Shown here one piece after another: positions 19,872-33,917 of a stretch of DNA of 64,000 bases; within the stretch, counting starts at the first letter, position 1; each line of letters begins with the position of its first letter. The translations under genes and the position numbers were made by a program. The notes under the pieces were generated by a model. That model searched no databases, was not told the DNA's origin, and saw nothing but the letters and a program-made list of their open reading frames with translations. The DNA comes from Rhynochetos jubatus (Eukaryota; Chordata; Aves; Eurypygiformes; Rhynochetidae), in the NCBI GenBank assembly GCA_027574665.1, contig CM050668.1:7588001-7652000 (forward strand). Direction: 5' to 3'.

Positions 19872-21531
19872 ATAATAACTTAGCTGAGGCTCTGTAAAAT
19901 GGCGTTACACTTGCCCAGAGTCATCCGTTATGCCATACCTGGAGTGCTGGCATTACTTGGCTGGTGGGTCTATTCCCATAGAAAAAAGCGTGCAAGCTGT
20001 CACGACGAACAAGAAACAGCCATTGAAGAAGTGCCAGAGGATGGTGCATCACCCGAACCGGAAGCATGCGTTTCTCAAAGACAGCTTTTCTCATCGGGAG
20101 AGGAATGCTCAGAGAACGAAACCTCGACCCCCCTGCTGTCAGCAGGGTTGCTGCCGCCCCATCTTTGTCAAGCTCAGGAGAGGCTAGATCTCTCGGAGGA
20201 CCTTGCAGACCTATCAGTGATGACAGTTCCATACAGCGCCCTTGAGGACGACAGTGGAAAACTAGACTCAATAGGATCTGCAGAGGAAAGCAGTGTCCCT
20301 GCTAGTGTCTCTCTCCCTCTGATCTCAAAGACCGCAGAGTGTCACAGCAGCACTGCCGTGAGCCTTAGGCAGGGTTCAAGCTGTGCTGCAAACCAAGAGC
20401 AGTGGCCGTCAGCGACACTGCCGCACGAGTCTTTGGGAATCACGGAGATCAGCAGTGCAGAGCAGTCAGACGGTTCTTCATTTAAGCTCCCCAAAGAAAG
20501 CCAGATGGCAGAAGTTGTGCTGCCGAATACCGGCTCTGTGACAGCTCTTTGCTTGGGATTGGAGAAGGAAGCCGATGCCCCACAAGCCTTTCTCAGTAAT
20601 GAAGCAGAAGTTGTATCAAGTCACAAGGATTCTGCAGTGAACGCGCTACCGGATAGTTTGGAGCCTGGCTGCTTGGAGCAGTCCAGGGAAGAAGTGACGT
20701 TTGACTCAACTGCCAGTACTGTACCTGTGTGTCAGGAGGACTCACAGCCAAAAGGAGATGAATCGGAAGGAGAGCAGATTGCAGGAGTGAGTTTGGACAA
20801 GGAAGAAATGGAGAAAATCGAGCAGGTGGCAAAGCAGGCAGTTTCCGAGGTCATTTTGGCAGCAACTGAGGAAGTGCTGTCTGGTCCTGCGAGTGATGTT
20901 TCCACTCAGAGCTGCCAGGCCGCTGCCAGCCGAGCTGAGAGACCTCGGGAGGTGGCAGGTGTTGTTTCCTCTGGTCAGGTGCTTGCGGAGAAAGCTACGG
21001 CAGCCGATGAGAACACTTCTGTGAGGAGTGGGGCTGTGGTACTGGCATCCCCACGGACAGAGGAACGGGATCAGAGTGTGACAGATCCCAGCCGTTTAAT
21101 ACATGACCGTTTATCCAGCCCTGTTCAGGGAAATCCGAAAGACTGTCAGAAAAGGAAGAGTGTGTGCAGCAAGTCCCAAGGAGTTGATCGTACCCCCGTG
21201 GAAAACCATGGAGGGTCACTGGAAAAGTTGCCTTGGGTTATGGAGGACTCTGGGTGCAGCACATCCGCATCGGAAGGTGGAGCAAGTGTGGAGGACCCAT
21301 TGCAGAACACGATGCTGTCTGACGCATCGGGCCAGCATTCGGACTCACTGAGCCTGTCTACAAGCCGAGACACGTCTGCTGAAGATTGCTCAGTACCAAG
21401 TGGAAAACCTACCCTAAAGCTGCCGGACAACAGCCAAGAGCCGTACAGTAATGGGATACTGAGAGAGGATGGTCCGCACTTGCCTCATGAGTGTAGCAGG
21501 GCAGAAGGGGTGGATGGAGATAACTTAAAAG
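19872..21531 (+). CDS. AKAP1: AKAP1 copy 2 exon 2 (leader plus residues 1-544)
   Basis: Same borders as in copy 1. The in-frame continuation into intron 2 again ends at a TGA (21618-21620), and an intronic AATAAA follows at 23257-23262. Ser26 replaces Cys26 beside the basic HRKKR cluster. Confidence 0.94.
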
Positions 21532-24500
21532 GTAAGGGATTTGAAAATCTTCCTGTAAAAATGTGGGGAACAAGCTTTTTATGTGCTGTAACCCTCCTGC
21601 TTCAGAACATGTTCAGATGAATCCTCTTTGTGTTTCACTTCCCCAGCGGGTGAATATTTAGCCCGCATGCGCAGGTGGGCATGGATTTTCTCTTAGAATT
21701 CCCATCCCTGTAGGGTCCAGGGTTAGCCGGGTGATCTTCAGAGTATACTGCAAAGGCGTGAGCAGGCTGGTCCCCTTTCAACACAAAGCTTGTTGTCCAA
21801 AGCCAAGCATCTGCTTGAGTAGCCCAGTGAAACGGATGTAGGCCAGACCTTGCTGGTTTGAGACCTGCTAATACGAAGGGCTGCTGCTTTGGCCCAGGCA
21901 GCCTCTGGGAAGCACTGGGTTCTTACCTGTGTTTATGGGCCGCTGCTGAACGGAAGCGGTAAGGCAGGTTTCTGAGGTGCTGCTGGATGAAGCAGGGAAG
22001 TGCTCTGATGAATTGTGATAAAATCAGTTGGTTGCAGACAAATTACCCTGAAGCCTTTTTGCTTGGATGGGTAGGTGCGTGCCGAGAAATCCCAGCAGGG
22101 AGCAATATTCGTGGAGCTCCCGCATCTGCCTGTGTTGCTTTTGCATTCTGGCTGCTGTGTGCCTGGTAGAATGCAAAGCTGTCTGAGCAATGTTAACCTG
22201 TGTGACCTTGGGGATGGATGTTAAAATCCCTTTCTAGGACCCCACGGTGTCAACAGCCCTTAATGACAAAATGTCTTTTGTAATTGCTGCGGGGTAGTTG
22301 GAACGCTGCTTGTTGCAAGACCTGGGGATTGAGTTTGCCACAGAACGTTTTTCACTAGTGAGAGTAACCATAGGAAGAAAGTGATTTTGCCTTGTGAGTG
22401 CTGGTGTGACGAGGAGGTACAGGAGTGTTGTGGAGCCTGGTGATGGCAAGGGCTGAAAGCTCTGCACTGAGGAGAGGGGATGCTATAGCAGGTAAAGGTG
22501 AGAATCTCGGATAAGAGGTCCTACAGCTGACCTTCACACCCAGGCTGTGAGACTGAAATCCTTCTTGCCCAGGAAGTCCCTGGCAAATGCCTGCACCATT
22601 TGCCTTTGAGTGTGTGAGCATCTGTGCTGTGTCACAAGTTAAGATGTGGCAAGTGTGAAGCTGTTGGGTTCATTTTTCTCTTTGTTTCGGCACTGGGGGG
22701 TCTGAATAGTTGCAAGCAAGGATCTTCATAATCTGCTTGTTAATCTGGAGGAAGGATCAACCTTGTGTTACACCGACTGTACCTGGGATGTGACCAGGAG
22801 GTAGCCGTTTGAGTTTGTCTCCTTCCCAGCCAGAAATGTTCCTGGTATCCCCTGATGGTTTGGGAACAAAACATAGCTGAGCTCTGGCACCTTGTTTCTT
22901 CAAGCGTATGACAAATTTGGGCAAGAGGCAATCCCCCAGGACAGCTAGTAGTGCCCTTGGGTCAGTGTGCAAGACGTGTTGGGGCAGGAATGTGCAAAGA
23001 GCGGATGAATAGGTGGCATGTCCCTCCACGCTGAACTCCCCCTGAAGAGCGCTGTGTGAGCCATGAGGAAAACACAAAATACCTTGCTGCAGCAGAGGCT
23101 CGGTGTTGGTGTTAGCACAGTTCTCATGCAGCTGGTAGCTGTGACTTGGTGTCTTGTCTCTGCTGCTGTGTAAGGTGTCACCGTGTGTGAAGGACTCCTG
23201 CTGGACTCAGGCCTCCTTCTGTTGCGTGCCCAGCGGTGGGCAGGTTTTTCTGCAGGAATAAAAGGAGCCTTTCAGTAGGCTGTGTGTGATGGGACTCTAC
23301 CCTTTCTGAAATACTGGAGAAACTGATACAGGGACATCCCAACTGAATGCGTGGGAAGAGCTGCATGTTTCTCTAGGAAGCGATGTATTTTCTTGGTCTT
23401 GTGACTGGCAGCTGGCCTGGGTGAGTTGTGAGTGGTCTGAATGCTGACACATGGACATGTCTTGTAGGTTTGGATGTAACTCGCATGGATTTCACGGACA
23501 GTGGCTGTGCCATGAGGAAGACAGTGGCTCGCCGGAACTCTAAGCTAGAAGACAAATCCGGCAAGTTCGACCTCGTTATCTGGGAAATAGAGGTCCCAAA
23601 GGTAAGCTGTCTCTGTCTTCATAGCGAGCTTTCTCTTGAGCTGAGAGGTTGTGTTTTTTAGGACTGCGCTCATACCTTCTTCCCCCCTTTGAAGATGCAA
23701 AATCACCTGTGGCTGTCCTGCACGACATTGCTCTTGCAGTTCTGCTTCTGAGCAGACCCGAATACTGACGGCCAGAAACGTGAGACAGCAGCTCCCAGCA
23801 GGATGAGCGTGCTGCCTTGAGTGCTTGGGGGCTGTGATCCCAGTGAAGAAATGTAACGTGTTTTCATGGATCAGTAAAACACAGGCTAAGAGAAGTTCTA
23901 CAGCAAAAAAAAACCCCTTTCAGTGGTTAGCGAAGACAGGCTGTCAGTTCTCTTAAAGTAGCTAACTTGGCATTGTCTAGGATTATCCGTACTGACTTGG
24001 GCCCAACACTTCTGCTCCGGTCTCTGGTCTCTGACAGCAAGTGGTGGCAGGTGCCTATGGAAGAGTGGAAGCGAGAGGGCTTGCACAGGCATCGCAGCTT
24101 CATCGCCCTGCGCAGGACATCCCAGCTGTCCAGGGACTCTAGTCTAATGGGCATGATAGCCTGGCTTACTCTCCAATGAATTTCTCTACTCCCTTTCTAA
24201 TTAGCTTATTTTAAAATTGCTGGGACTTAGTATTTCAAATCGGAATGAAAATTGCATGTAGCCTGCTGGGGAAAACAAAAAGGTGGAAGACTGGGAGAGG
24301 ACTCGACCCGACTGTAGGAAGACAGCAGCGTTTATCAGGCCTGTTTTTGTCCCATCGTGCCTTTGTGTCATTTGACAAGGGATGAAGATGGATCTGTCAA
24401 AATGAGCTCTACTTTCTGATCTGTATCTCCCGTGACTTAGCGCAGACCAGCTGAACGCTGCACTAGTTCATCATTGCCTTGTATTTATCCTGCCTGGCCC

Positions 24501-27500
24501 TACGCTACAGGAAATGGGAACGTAGGTGAAATAAGCCACAGAGAACACGTTTGATCTACATTTCTCTTCCTGACTGTTGCTTTCTTATCCCTTTCCTAAA
24601 GGACTTAGTTGGCCAATTGATTGGCAAACAAGGAAGATTCATGAACTTCTTGAGGCAATCCTCTGGTGCCAAGATTTATGTCTCGACACTACCTTATTTC
24701 CATGACTCCCAAGTCTGTCACATCGAAGGTAAGTGCAATGTCTCTTTATTCGTGGTCTAATATGTAGCCTGGGGACCTCAGTTAGGTAGGCAAGGAATTC
24801 TGACAGATTTAGTGGCGTCATGAGTCCAGTGCTTTACAAAACATTTCCACTCAGTGCTGTTACAGTAGAGGTATATGCCAAGTCGCCTGTGCCTTGGCAT
24901 GTGCGCCTTCTATTCTAGAGGTAGGGATGCATTTTAACGTCTTCAAGCTGCTGTAGTTTAACAAGCACCTCTTGCAGGATCGCTGCAGGCTTGAAGGAGG
25001 AGCTATGGGATGTGTATTAGCAAATATGGTTTTGAGTGTGAAGAATAGGAGATTAATTGTGGCTGAAAAATACCTGCCAGTGACTTGGGTTCATACTGGG
25101 GGCTGAAGCTGTTGAAACTGGGGCCTGGCGGTCAGAGTTGCTCACGTTGGCCTGATATGGCCAATCTATTAATACTTCAGTTATTGGCGTAGCACAGAAG
25201 GCTTCTGGTAGCTATATTGCTTCACATGGTGGGGCTGTCCTCAGCATACCTATGCTACAGACTTTCTGTGGGATTTTTGTCTTCCAGGCTCTGCGCATCA
25301 AGTAGAAACAGTACTGAGCCTGATTGGGAAGAAATTTAAGGAGCTGTGTCTCACCAACATCTACGGCCTACCTCCACCAACACTACTGACGCTCCATTCC
25401 ATCCTTATGACCGCCTGGGTAAGTTCCAGCTTGCCGGCTGTGCTGATGTCAGGGCGGAAGGCCACGGTTGGTCCCTGCCATCGTAGTATGCTGTGTCCAC
25501 GTGGCTGGTTCACCGATGCCCTCAGAAAGAGTTTGGTTTTGTGTGGCTATCTGTTGTCCAGCTTGTGTAATTCTTACAGATGAGATTTATCTGGTGGTTT
25601 CTGACACCTCGATAACCCTTGTCCCTTTGCTGCCACATGGGTGTCTATCCCCTACCTCCACTGAGACGGTAGACCGACGGACCTTGCCAGCACGCTGACC
25701 CTCAAACATTGAGGTGCTGCCCCCAGGCTTCTCTCTAGCAAGCCTGGTTTTACCCCTTTCTCCCTTCAAATCTAGTTTAAAACCATTTCAGTGAGCCCTG
25801 CTCACTCCTGCACAAAGATCCTTTTCTCCCTTTGAGACAGGGGACACCAGGCTTGGAGGCAGGTGTTGATCCGCTGTCTGCTCTTGTTCCTTTCCTCGTC
25901 CTTCCCTGCCAGTGGAAGGATAGAGGAGAACACTGCCCGTGCTCCTGATCCTTTAGCAGTCATCCCAAAGCCCTGAAGTCTCTCGATTGCCCTTGGACTG
26001 TGGCAGAATGTTGCACCAAACTGGGCACGCATCTGGCCCGGTAGGCTTTAACCTACAGGCTCAATGTTTGTCTAAGGAAGTAACACTTCAGTCTCCAGCC
26101 GAGTTGGTTGTCTGCTCCCTCCGCTTAAAGGCGTGTTGTGGTTTAATCTCGGCTAGCAACAGACCGTGAAGCCACCCTCACCCCCCTCTCCACTCCAACG
26201 GAGGGACAGAATTGGAGGAAAAAGGCAAAGAGGCTCATAAAATTGAGATAAGAACGATTTGCTAATTGAATATAAGTGAATTACATATATATGAGAATAT
26301 ATAAAAATACTACTACTAATAAGTAATTAAAATAATAGGAAATAAACGTGTGATGCAATTGCTCACCACCCGCCGGGTAGTGACATAGCTCACACACAGC
26401 CAGGTCCTGACAAGTGAAGAGTCAGAGCCAGCGAGCCCGAGAGCCAGAGCCTGAGAGCAATCACAGCAGAGTCCAAGCGAGCCCCACGAGCGACAGCAGG
26501 ATGAGAAAGGGCTGGCTGACCCACCAGCTCATGAACATGCAAGCAAAGGAATTAGCAAAGCAGCTAACGAAGGAGTTCAGGAGCTGACAGAAGAGTTGGC
26601 AAAGGAGCAAAAAGAGTTCCCGAATGAGTTGCGGCCCCTGAGCCCACTCCCCGCTTCTGTACCGAGCCTGATGTGCTATGGAATGAAATCCTCCTCTGGT
26701 CAGTGTGGGTCAGCTGTCTGAACTGTGTGTGTCCCCACACTGCCTCTAGTGAGAAAGTTGGAAATGCAGCTGGGAAAGGCCTTGAATTTGGTGCAAGCAC
26801 TCCCCAGCACCAGCTGAAAAGACACCTTATCAGTAGTTTTCTCAGGGTAAATCCAGAAACCCAGCTTCATAGCAGCCACTGTGAAGAGTTAACTCTTTGC
26901 TGACTAAAACCAGCACAGGGCTCTTTGCTGTGAGGTGGAAATGCCACTGATCCGTTGCCATTACTGGCATTGTCCCTAAATCCTGAAGCTGGTCTTCTCA
27001 AAATGTTTCAATTCCTTATGGTATTTAATTGCACTAAAAGGAGGTTTTCATGTCAGCGTTTCCCAGAAGAGTTTTCATGCTGCTTTTGCTATATGACACC
27101 TAGAAACACTGGACCTTTAGAATCTATAAAGTAACACTGCATGGAACTGTCTCCTTGGATGTGAAGACAGGCTTTGTTCTGGAGAACTGAATTTATGCTG
27201 GGAAATCCAAACCATGTTGGTTGTATTCCAAGCACAGTAGTGCTCGGAAGCTGCCCAACCCAATGGCTCCAGCAGCCAGGGTGCAAATGACTTGGAAAAT
27301 GAGGCCTCTGTGACAAATCTTGGCCAATCCCTGCAAAGATTACCTTGATGTTTAAAAACCCGTGGGCAGGGAATCCTTGCGAGGTGCGCTGTGTGGAGAG
27401 CGCAGCATGACTTGAGCTGCATCGTTTCTGACTCTGCTCGCTGATCTCTTGGGTAAATAAGGAGTTGCTGGTGGAACACGGGGTTGCTGGGAACGAAGCT

Positions 27501-30500
27501 TGTGTTGCGATGAACTCCGAGAGTTTCCTTTCTCCATGTGGCAGCTGTTGCTCCCGGATGGAGTCACCGTAGAGGTGGTTGTGGCGCACCAAGTCGACGC
27601 GGGACACATGTTTCTGCATCAGCACACCCACCCCACTTTCCATGTCCTGCGTAGCCTGGACCAGCAGATGTATGCCTGCTATTCTCATCCCGCGGTTCCG
27701 ACCCTGCCGACTCCAGTAGAAGGCAAGTAACCTGGTTGCTCACAAATTGTTCCGCTGAGGAACTTCTAGGGTCACGCGAAAGCACGATGCCCCTGAGTTA
27801 GGCTTGGGAAGTTTCCCCGTAGATGGGAATGTGATAGTTCGCTTGTCATTTCATCTCTCTTTAAGCTGACGCCAGAGTACAGACGTTGCTCTCCTCTTCC
27901 TTACCTCACACGTCCCTGGAGTACCTCCCCAGCCACCTAGTTCCATGTTGAAGTTCAGGATAAAATAGTCTGTCTCAGGTTATTTCTCATCAACTTGGCA
28001 TCTGGTGTGCTTTTGCTGACAGTGTGGAGCTACTCCCAAATCTTCATAGTGTCACTCTCAGCACACGGTGTAAAGCGGCGGGTACACCCCGTGGAAAGGG
28101 GTTATTAGTGCTGAGCTTCCTTTTTGGAAGCAGATACCTCGCTGTTAATGACCCGAGGCTGGAAGGGAGCTGGATACTTGGGTAGAGCAGGACGGTAGTG
28201 ACTGACAGACTGGAGAGTAAACTCCCCTCTCTGTGTCCCAGCTGCAGGCTTGGTGTGGTGGGGGTGTGGGTGGTGTTGAAAGGAGATGGGAGCAGCATAG
28301 GAAATGCTGTTGATTCTCCGCAGATGGCTGGGCAGCGGTAGTGATGTCTGAAGTTCTGATTCCTGGAAACCCACTCACGCCGAGCCTTTCTTCTCTGCAC
28401 TCCTGTGTTTTGCAGTCGGTATTATCTGCGCAGCTCCAGGCCTGGATGGGGCATGGTTACGGGCTCAAGTCATTAGCTACTTTGAAGAGACGGATGAAGT
28501 GGAGCTCAGATACGTGGACTACGGAGGATACGACAAAGTGAAGATTGACACGCTCAGACAAATCAGGTCTTTAGCTGCTCTTCCGTGGCCTGAGGCCGTG
28601 TCTGGGTTGAACCTTCATCGGAGGCATCCGTATCGTTTGAATTGCTCATAGGTTTTTCCACAGCTGAAGCGGGAAGTGGCAGAAAGGTTTGTCTGGGCAG
28701 CGGGCGTGGGTTCCTTGGGAGCGGAGCACAGTAAGCTCTTGCGAGGCTTTTTGAAGGGGAGTGGAGAGGAAATTGCAGCTTCTGCCACTTCAGCGTGGAA
28801 GCTGAGCAAAAGGATGCCGACAGGAGGCCCCGAAGTGTAGTTCATTGATGAGCTAGGAATAAGATTCGCATTCCCTACGCCCCAGCCCCGTTGGCTGGGA
28901 GAGCTGTGTTGGATGAGGGGTTTCTTCCACGAGCCCATTAAATACGCGATTGTGCCCCAGAGGTGGGGGGAAAAAAGCAGTACAGCCACCCTTATGGGGG
29001 TGGGTTTTACGGGGAGCCCGGTCCAACCTGACACACGAATCAGACAATTCACTGCTGTTGCTTACACTGTCATCAGTTTTGAACTGAATTCCTGCCAGAG
29101 CAACTGATGAATCAACGTCACCTTCAAGAATACAGGAGTAACTGAAAGCCAGGTTCTTAATCTGATTGATTCTCTTTTCTTTAAGGTCTGATTTTTTATC
29201 ACTACCTTTCCAAGGAGCGGAAGTTTTACTAGACAACGTGGTGCCACTTCCAGGTAAGGGGGCTTTCGAGGTGTACTGTTGGCACTCCTCTGGCAGGTTG
29301 CAGAGCATGCCAGCTGTGTATAAGCAATGATTCTGTCTAAACCTTCCCCCTCCTTTTGCAAGTGCAGCCTCTGGTGGGACTAGAGCAAGAATTAGAAAGA
29401 ACTGTATGTGATTCTTTGACATGTGCTGGCGTGGCATAACCGCTCAGACTGCAGGGGAAAGAGCGGAAATGTCTAGACTTTCTCGCACGGAGGAGAGAAT
29501 GAATTATTCTCCTAGGCACAAGTTGGCAGGACTGGCAGGTTATAGATGAAGTAGCTGTCCCTACTCTGCCACCTTCCGTGCTCTTTCTGCCACCCAGAGT
29601 AAATGCAAACCTAGTTTTTGGTCTCCTACACAATTACCTGGCGCTTTCCAAGTGATGTGTGTAGTGCTGTGTTCAAAACGCTGCCCTCCAAGCACTGGAA
29701 GAATGTCGGTCACTGCCTAGAAGTGCTTTCTGGTTTGCTTTTTTCTTTCTAGTGGCGCTGGAGATGTGTGCTGTACTGGTGTCAAAAGCTGCCCTTCTGG
29801 GGGCGGCAGGGAGGGGTGGCTGTAGGAGCCAGGGGTCGGCCAGGTTTCCCCACAGGGCTTTGGGGCTGGCAGGACTCGGGCCACAGGCCCTGCCAAGGCT
29901 GTAGATGTAGGGCGAGGTTTAAGCTGCTTCTAAGCAGAAGTTGGTGTTTTGCACGTTCCCCGAGATGATCGACCTCCTTCGGTATTTCTGGGGTTGTAAG
30001 GAGTCCCCTTGCTGCTGCAGGTGGCCCTCGGGGTGGGGAGCACAAAGGAGAAACTTTATTTTGCAGCAATTTGGTAGGAAATAAGCAACTGTCCTCCAAA
30101 ATGAAGACACTTCTGTCCGGTCTAGGGGGCAGGTTGTACCCGTACTGCCTGGGACGCAGGGGGTTCCGGCTGCGTCGCAGGCGTGGAGTTAGCAGCAGGA
30201 CCCGTGTAAGCTGTGCAGGCTGAGACATGAGCTGCCAGTGCTGGCAAAGGGCATGTGCCACCGCTCAGGTGCCAGCCAGCCTGCGGTACAAATGCTTTTG
30301 AGTCCCTGTTTACGCTATTGCACTCCGCGCGGGGTCGGTAAAGTCCTGAGGTCCCCGAGCTTAGTTTACTAAGGATCAAAATACTAATGGCGGCTCAACG
30401 GAGCTGCACAAGTACACTTTTCTGTCTTTCAAGCCTCCTAATTCATCAGCCACGTATGTTCACGGTAACTTAGCTAGTGGCTTTGGAAAGCACTTCCCCC

Positions 30501-31864
30501 TTTCCCTTCAGCAGCCCAGTGGGCACAATACCTGTGTGACCTCCAGCTTAACAGACGGGTTTCGGCAGCTGCCTACAGCAACAGTAGGTGAGGATTCTCT
30601 GGCCTAAGTTCCGTAGGAGGTCAGACAAGATGAGCTTGGTAGTCCCTGCTGGCTTTTAGAGCCTGAGCATCTCTCATTTGGTTTCTCCTGCTCTTTCCTT
30701 TCCACAGGCGAGGATCACTTTTCCTCTGAAGCCGACGCCGCTGTTGCCGAGATGAGCAGAGGCGCAGTCCTAGCGGCACAGGTACGTGAGGGCTGTCTGG
30801 AACAGCCGATTCGACTGCTGCTGTTATCCTCTCTGCCCCTAGCACGCTCTGTATGTTGCAGTCAGAACCAAAGCCGGAGCCTGTAGGCCTGGCTGCCGGG
30901 CAGGGTTCTTGCGGAGAAATGTTGGTGCTGAGACCTTCCTTGTGCAGCGTCAGCACCGCTCGGGGCTGTGTGGCTGGGAAGGGCCGAGCAGTCCCTCTTG
31001 TTGCTGATGCGGGCAGGGAGGAAGGGCACCGGAACGGCTTTAGAGAGCACAAAGTGGCCTCTTGTCCAGTGGACCACGTATTCACCTGGGTGTGCGCTGC
31101 TTTGCCAGTCTCAGCTGTCTTTGCAACACCGGTGCCAGGGGTCTGGCCTCTGGCTGGCCAGAGGGAGAAGCGAGGCTTCTGGCAGTGTCCCAGAGGCTTC
31201 TGCGTGCAGTGCCTGACCTCGGGGAAGAGGCGCTGACCTCTCGTGCCGTGCTTCTAATGCTGGCTGTAGCTCTCCATGTCAGTCAGCTGGGACAAGCGGG
31301 AAACTGATGGTGGTTGAGCCGCTCAATCTCAGTTTGCTTTGGTTTCCTGCAGCGCTCAAACGCATCACGAATCTTGCAAGGGTATGGATTTGAGTGGCTA
31401 GAGCAAACCTGCCAGCAGGGTGTCCCGCTGCCTGGTGGCAGGAGCTGCGTTTCCTCTTGCCTACACCGAAGTATTGACTCCGATAGGCAGTGCGTGATGC
31501 TCGCCTTGCATCCTCCGTGGCTCAGACCCGAATGGCTGCATGTTGATGTTTTTCTGTGTTTGCAGGCCACAAATTACGACGGTGCGACAGGTCTGCCGCT
31601 GATACAGCTGTGGAACTTGATGGGAGACGAGGTGCGCATGTTGCCATGTGTATTTTTTCAACACTTCACAAAGTGAACTGTTCGTGCTAATCACTGTTAG
31701 CGTTCGTGGTTACGCAGACTTTCTGTTGTTGGTCAGGAACTTGCTGATGTTACTTGCCGGAGGTTTGTTCACCTTTCTACTGTTTTCTTTCCACCTCTCT
31801 TTAGGTGGTGTCTATAAACCGAACTCTGGTGGAACGAGGATTTGCTCAGTGGCTCGACTACTAG
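19899..31864 (+). CDS. AKAP1: AKAP1 copy 2, complete
   Basis: Coding exons: 19899-21531, 23468-23601, 24602-24728, 25288-25418, 27545-27722, 28416-28566, 29186-29253, 30708-30781, 31566-31631, 31805-31864. All splice sites and phases match copy 1, and the product is again 873 residues. Differences from copy 1: Cys26Ser, Arg60Gln, Pro149His, Arg161Ser, Ala275Val, Gly292Glu, Met361Val, Val514Glu and Val833Ala. Gln60 is private to this copy. The KH loop is GKQG with His623. The anchor, PKA-binding helix and Tudor core are unchanged. Intron 2 is full length (no 1.03 kb deletion) and intron 1 has only one copy of the 33-bp sequence. The part of intron 8 near 29800-30120 has several bases unique to this unit. 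Confidence 0.95.
26134..26917 (+). mobile_element. Solo LTR, intron 5 of copy 2
   Basis: 784 bp with the same TG/CA ends and the same insertion point as in copy 1. It differs by a few substitutions (for example gatgcaattgc where copy 1 has gatacaattgc). Confidence 0.7.
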
Positions 31865-31978
31865 CAGTGTGCCAGATGCCTCGACAGCTCTCTCAGCGGA
31901 GAAAAACAAAATCTTATTTTGCGCTATTACAATTTGGTTTGGCAACCTGTTTACACCTGAATGTAAGTTTTGTGGTCC

Positions 31979-31984
31979 ATTAAA
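31979..31984 (+). terminator. Poly(A) signal ATTAAA of copy 2
   Basis: Same position relative to the stop codon (31862-31864) as in copies 0 and 1. Confidence 0.6.
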
Positions 31985-32214
31985 ATCTGTGTTGCTGAAC
32001 TGTTACCATTTCACTAGAAACACATAGCTCGTCTCAGTGAAAGGCAGGGTGTTAAAAGCCATAATGACAGATACCGTAGCTTTAAAGCAAAAAAACCTCC
32101 TCCCTGGCCTCTACTCAAATGGAATGCAAAAACCCTTAAACCCTGGGGCTTGCTGGAAGGTAGCAAGTGTCCCTGAAAGGGGAACTGTGGTTGCGTTTTG
32201 GTTCAAGATGTAGA

Positions 32215-32924
32215 ATGCCCCATGACCACCGCCGGAGCGGGAAAGCCCCTACGACAGCAGCTCCCGGGCTGGCTGAGGCCCGGCCTGACGCCGCCGAGGC
32301 GCTGGGCCGCTCCCTGCCGAGGATGAGGGGCCACGCAGCGGCCCGCCCTGCCGCCGCCACCAGGGCTGGCCGGGCCTCAGCGGCAGCGCGGAGCGGGGAC
32401 TCCTTTGGGATGACTCCCCGCGTACCGAGGAAGGGAGGGCGGGAGGAGGCGGCCGCGGGTGAGGCGCAGCAGTGTGCAGGGTGTCTGTGGGGGTGCGCGG
32501 CGGCGGGGGGGCGGGGAAGACGGGCGGCGGGGGGGACCGGGACGCGCTCCCGCTCCGGGCACCGGCGGTGGCGGACCGGACCGTCCGTAAGTAAGTACTG
32601 CCGCGGGCTATCGGCCCACCCTGTCGGGTCTCGCACTGCCCGGGCGTGCCGCTGCGCACAAGGTCAGCGCCACCGCGCCCGGCCCCCGGCCCGGCTGTCA
32701 GGCCCGGCCCGCGCTGCCGGTGGGCAGCACGGTGGAGGGAGCGGGGCTGCCCGCGGGCACGGCGGTGGCTCCGCCGACGTCGCCGCTGGGGCTCGATTGC
32801 AGCAGGCTGGGCTGGGCCGGTGCCCGCCGGGGAGCGGAGCTGCAGGGCCCGTGTGGCCCCGGGGCTGGGGAGGCCCTACAGCGGGTACCGGGCGGGGTGT
32901 CTTAGGGGAGGCTGCAGGTAAAGG
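32215..32924 (+). promoter_or_regulatory. AKAP1: CpG-island promoter and non-coding exon 1 of copy 3
   Basis: The exon 1 donor is at 32587. The 16-bp sequence is single here, which shortens the island relative to units 1 and 2. Confidence 0.75.
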
Positions 32925-33851
32925 CTGCACGGGTCCCTCAGCCTGGCTGAGGGCTCTGAAGGCTCTCTGAGGCCTCAGCTAAAGATGGGGCTTTTGTGTG
33001 TCCATGTGCACGTTACTGCTTGTTTCCCAGCCAGGCGGGGGCAAAGTCAATTAGCACAGTCAGGAGAGAAGCAGCTGTGCCGGCCAGAGGAATGCTGGGA
33101 GCTGGAATCAAACGTGATTCATTCCCGCTGCCAACCGTGCTGCAGCTACTTAGCAATGAAAGCGAGAGGTGACCCAGGTGTTGCAGGCTGGGCAGTAACG
33201 AGGAAGGTGCCTGGTGTTGTCCCTTGTGCTCTGGTATGGCAAGGCTTGCTGTGTTACGGAAACAGCCGCTCAAAACTGTGCTTAGCAAACTCTGTATGTC
33301 GCGGTGACTGCTGTTTGCTTGTAAGCCAGCAGGGAATATCGTCAGGAGCCAGGGAATTGAATTCTCTTGCTACTGAGGAAGTAATGCAGCCTTGCTTTCC
33401 TGGAAGAACCCGTGTTGTTTGACTTTCTTAGTTTTGTTTCTTTCTTTGCCCCTTCCTCCCCCTCCTTGAAGCAAGGCAGACCCAAGGTCCTCGCGCTGCA
33501 GGACTGGGCAACTTGATCTGGGTCTGGCCACGTTCTTTGTCACAGTCCAGGAAGTTACAGCGTGAAGCAGGGAGACAGGACGGACAGGCCTCTGGGTAGG
33601 GGCATCTTTGTCACGAGTTACCTGCAGTAGTAGGAAACGACAAGAGCAGCTGCCCTTGAGCACAGTCCATCTGCTGTGGCCGGGTAAGGGGCTGCAGCAT
33701 GGCAGTAGTTCTGGCTGTCTGTGTTTCCAGGGTGAGGTGGTGCCTTGGTCAGGCTGGCAGTTGTGCTGGTCCCTGCTGAGTGTTACCAGGGCCTCTGTGG
33801 ACTTTGTGTCAGGTGAAAGGAAAGGGCTCGTTGCTGGGGAAAGTAGTAGCA

Positions 33852-33917
33852 GGAGACAGTAACTGTACTTTTCTGCTGTTTGCTGGAGACGGTAACTGTA
33901 CGTTTCTGCTGTTTGCT
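33852..33917 (+). repeat. 33-bp tandem duplication in intron 1 of copy 3
   Basis: Copies at 33852-33884 and 33885-33917, with the same two-base difference between them as in unit 1. Confidence 0.93.
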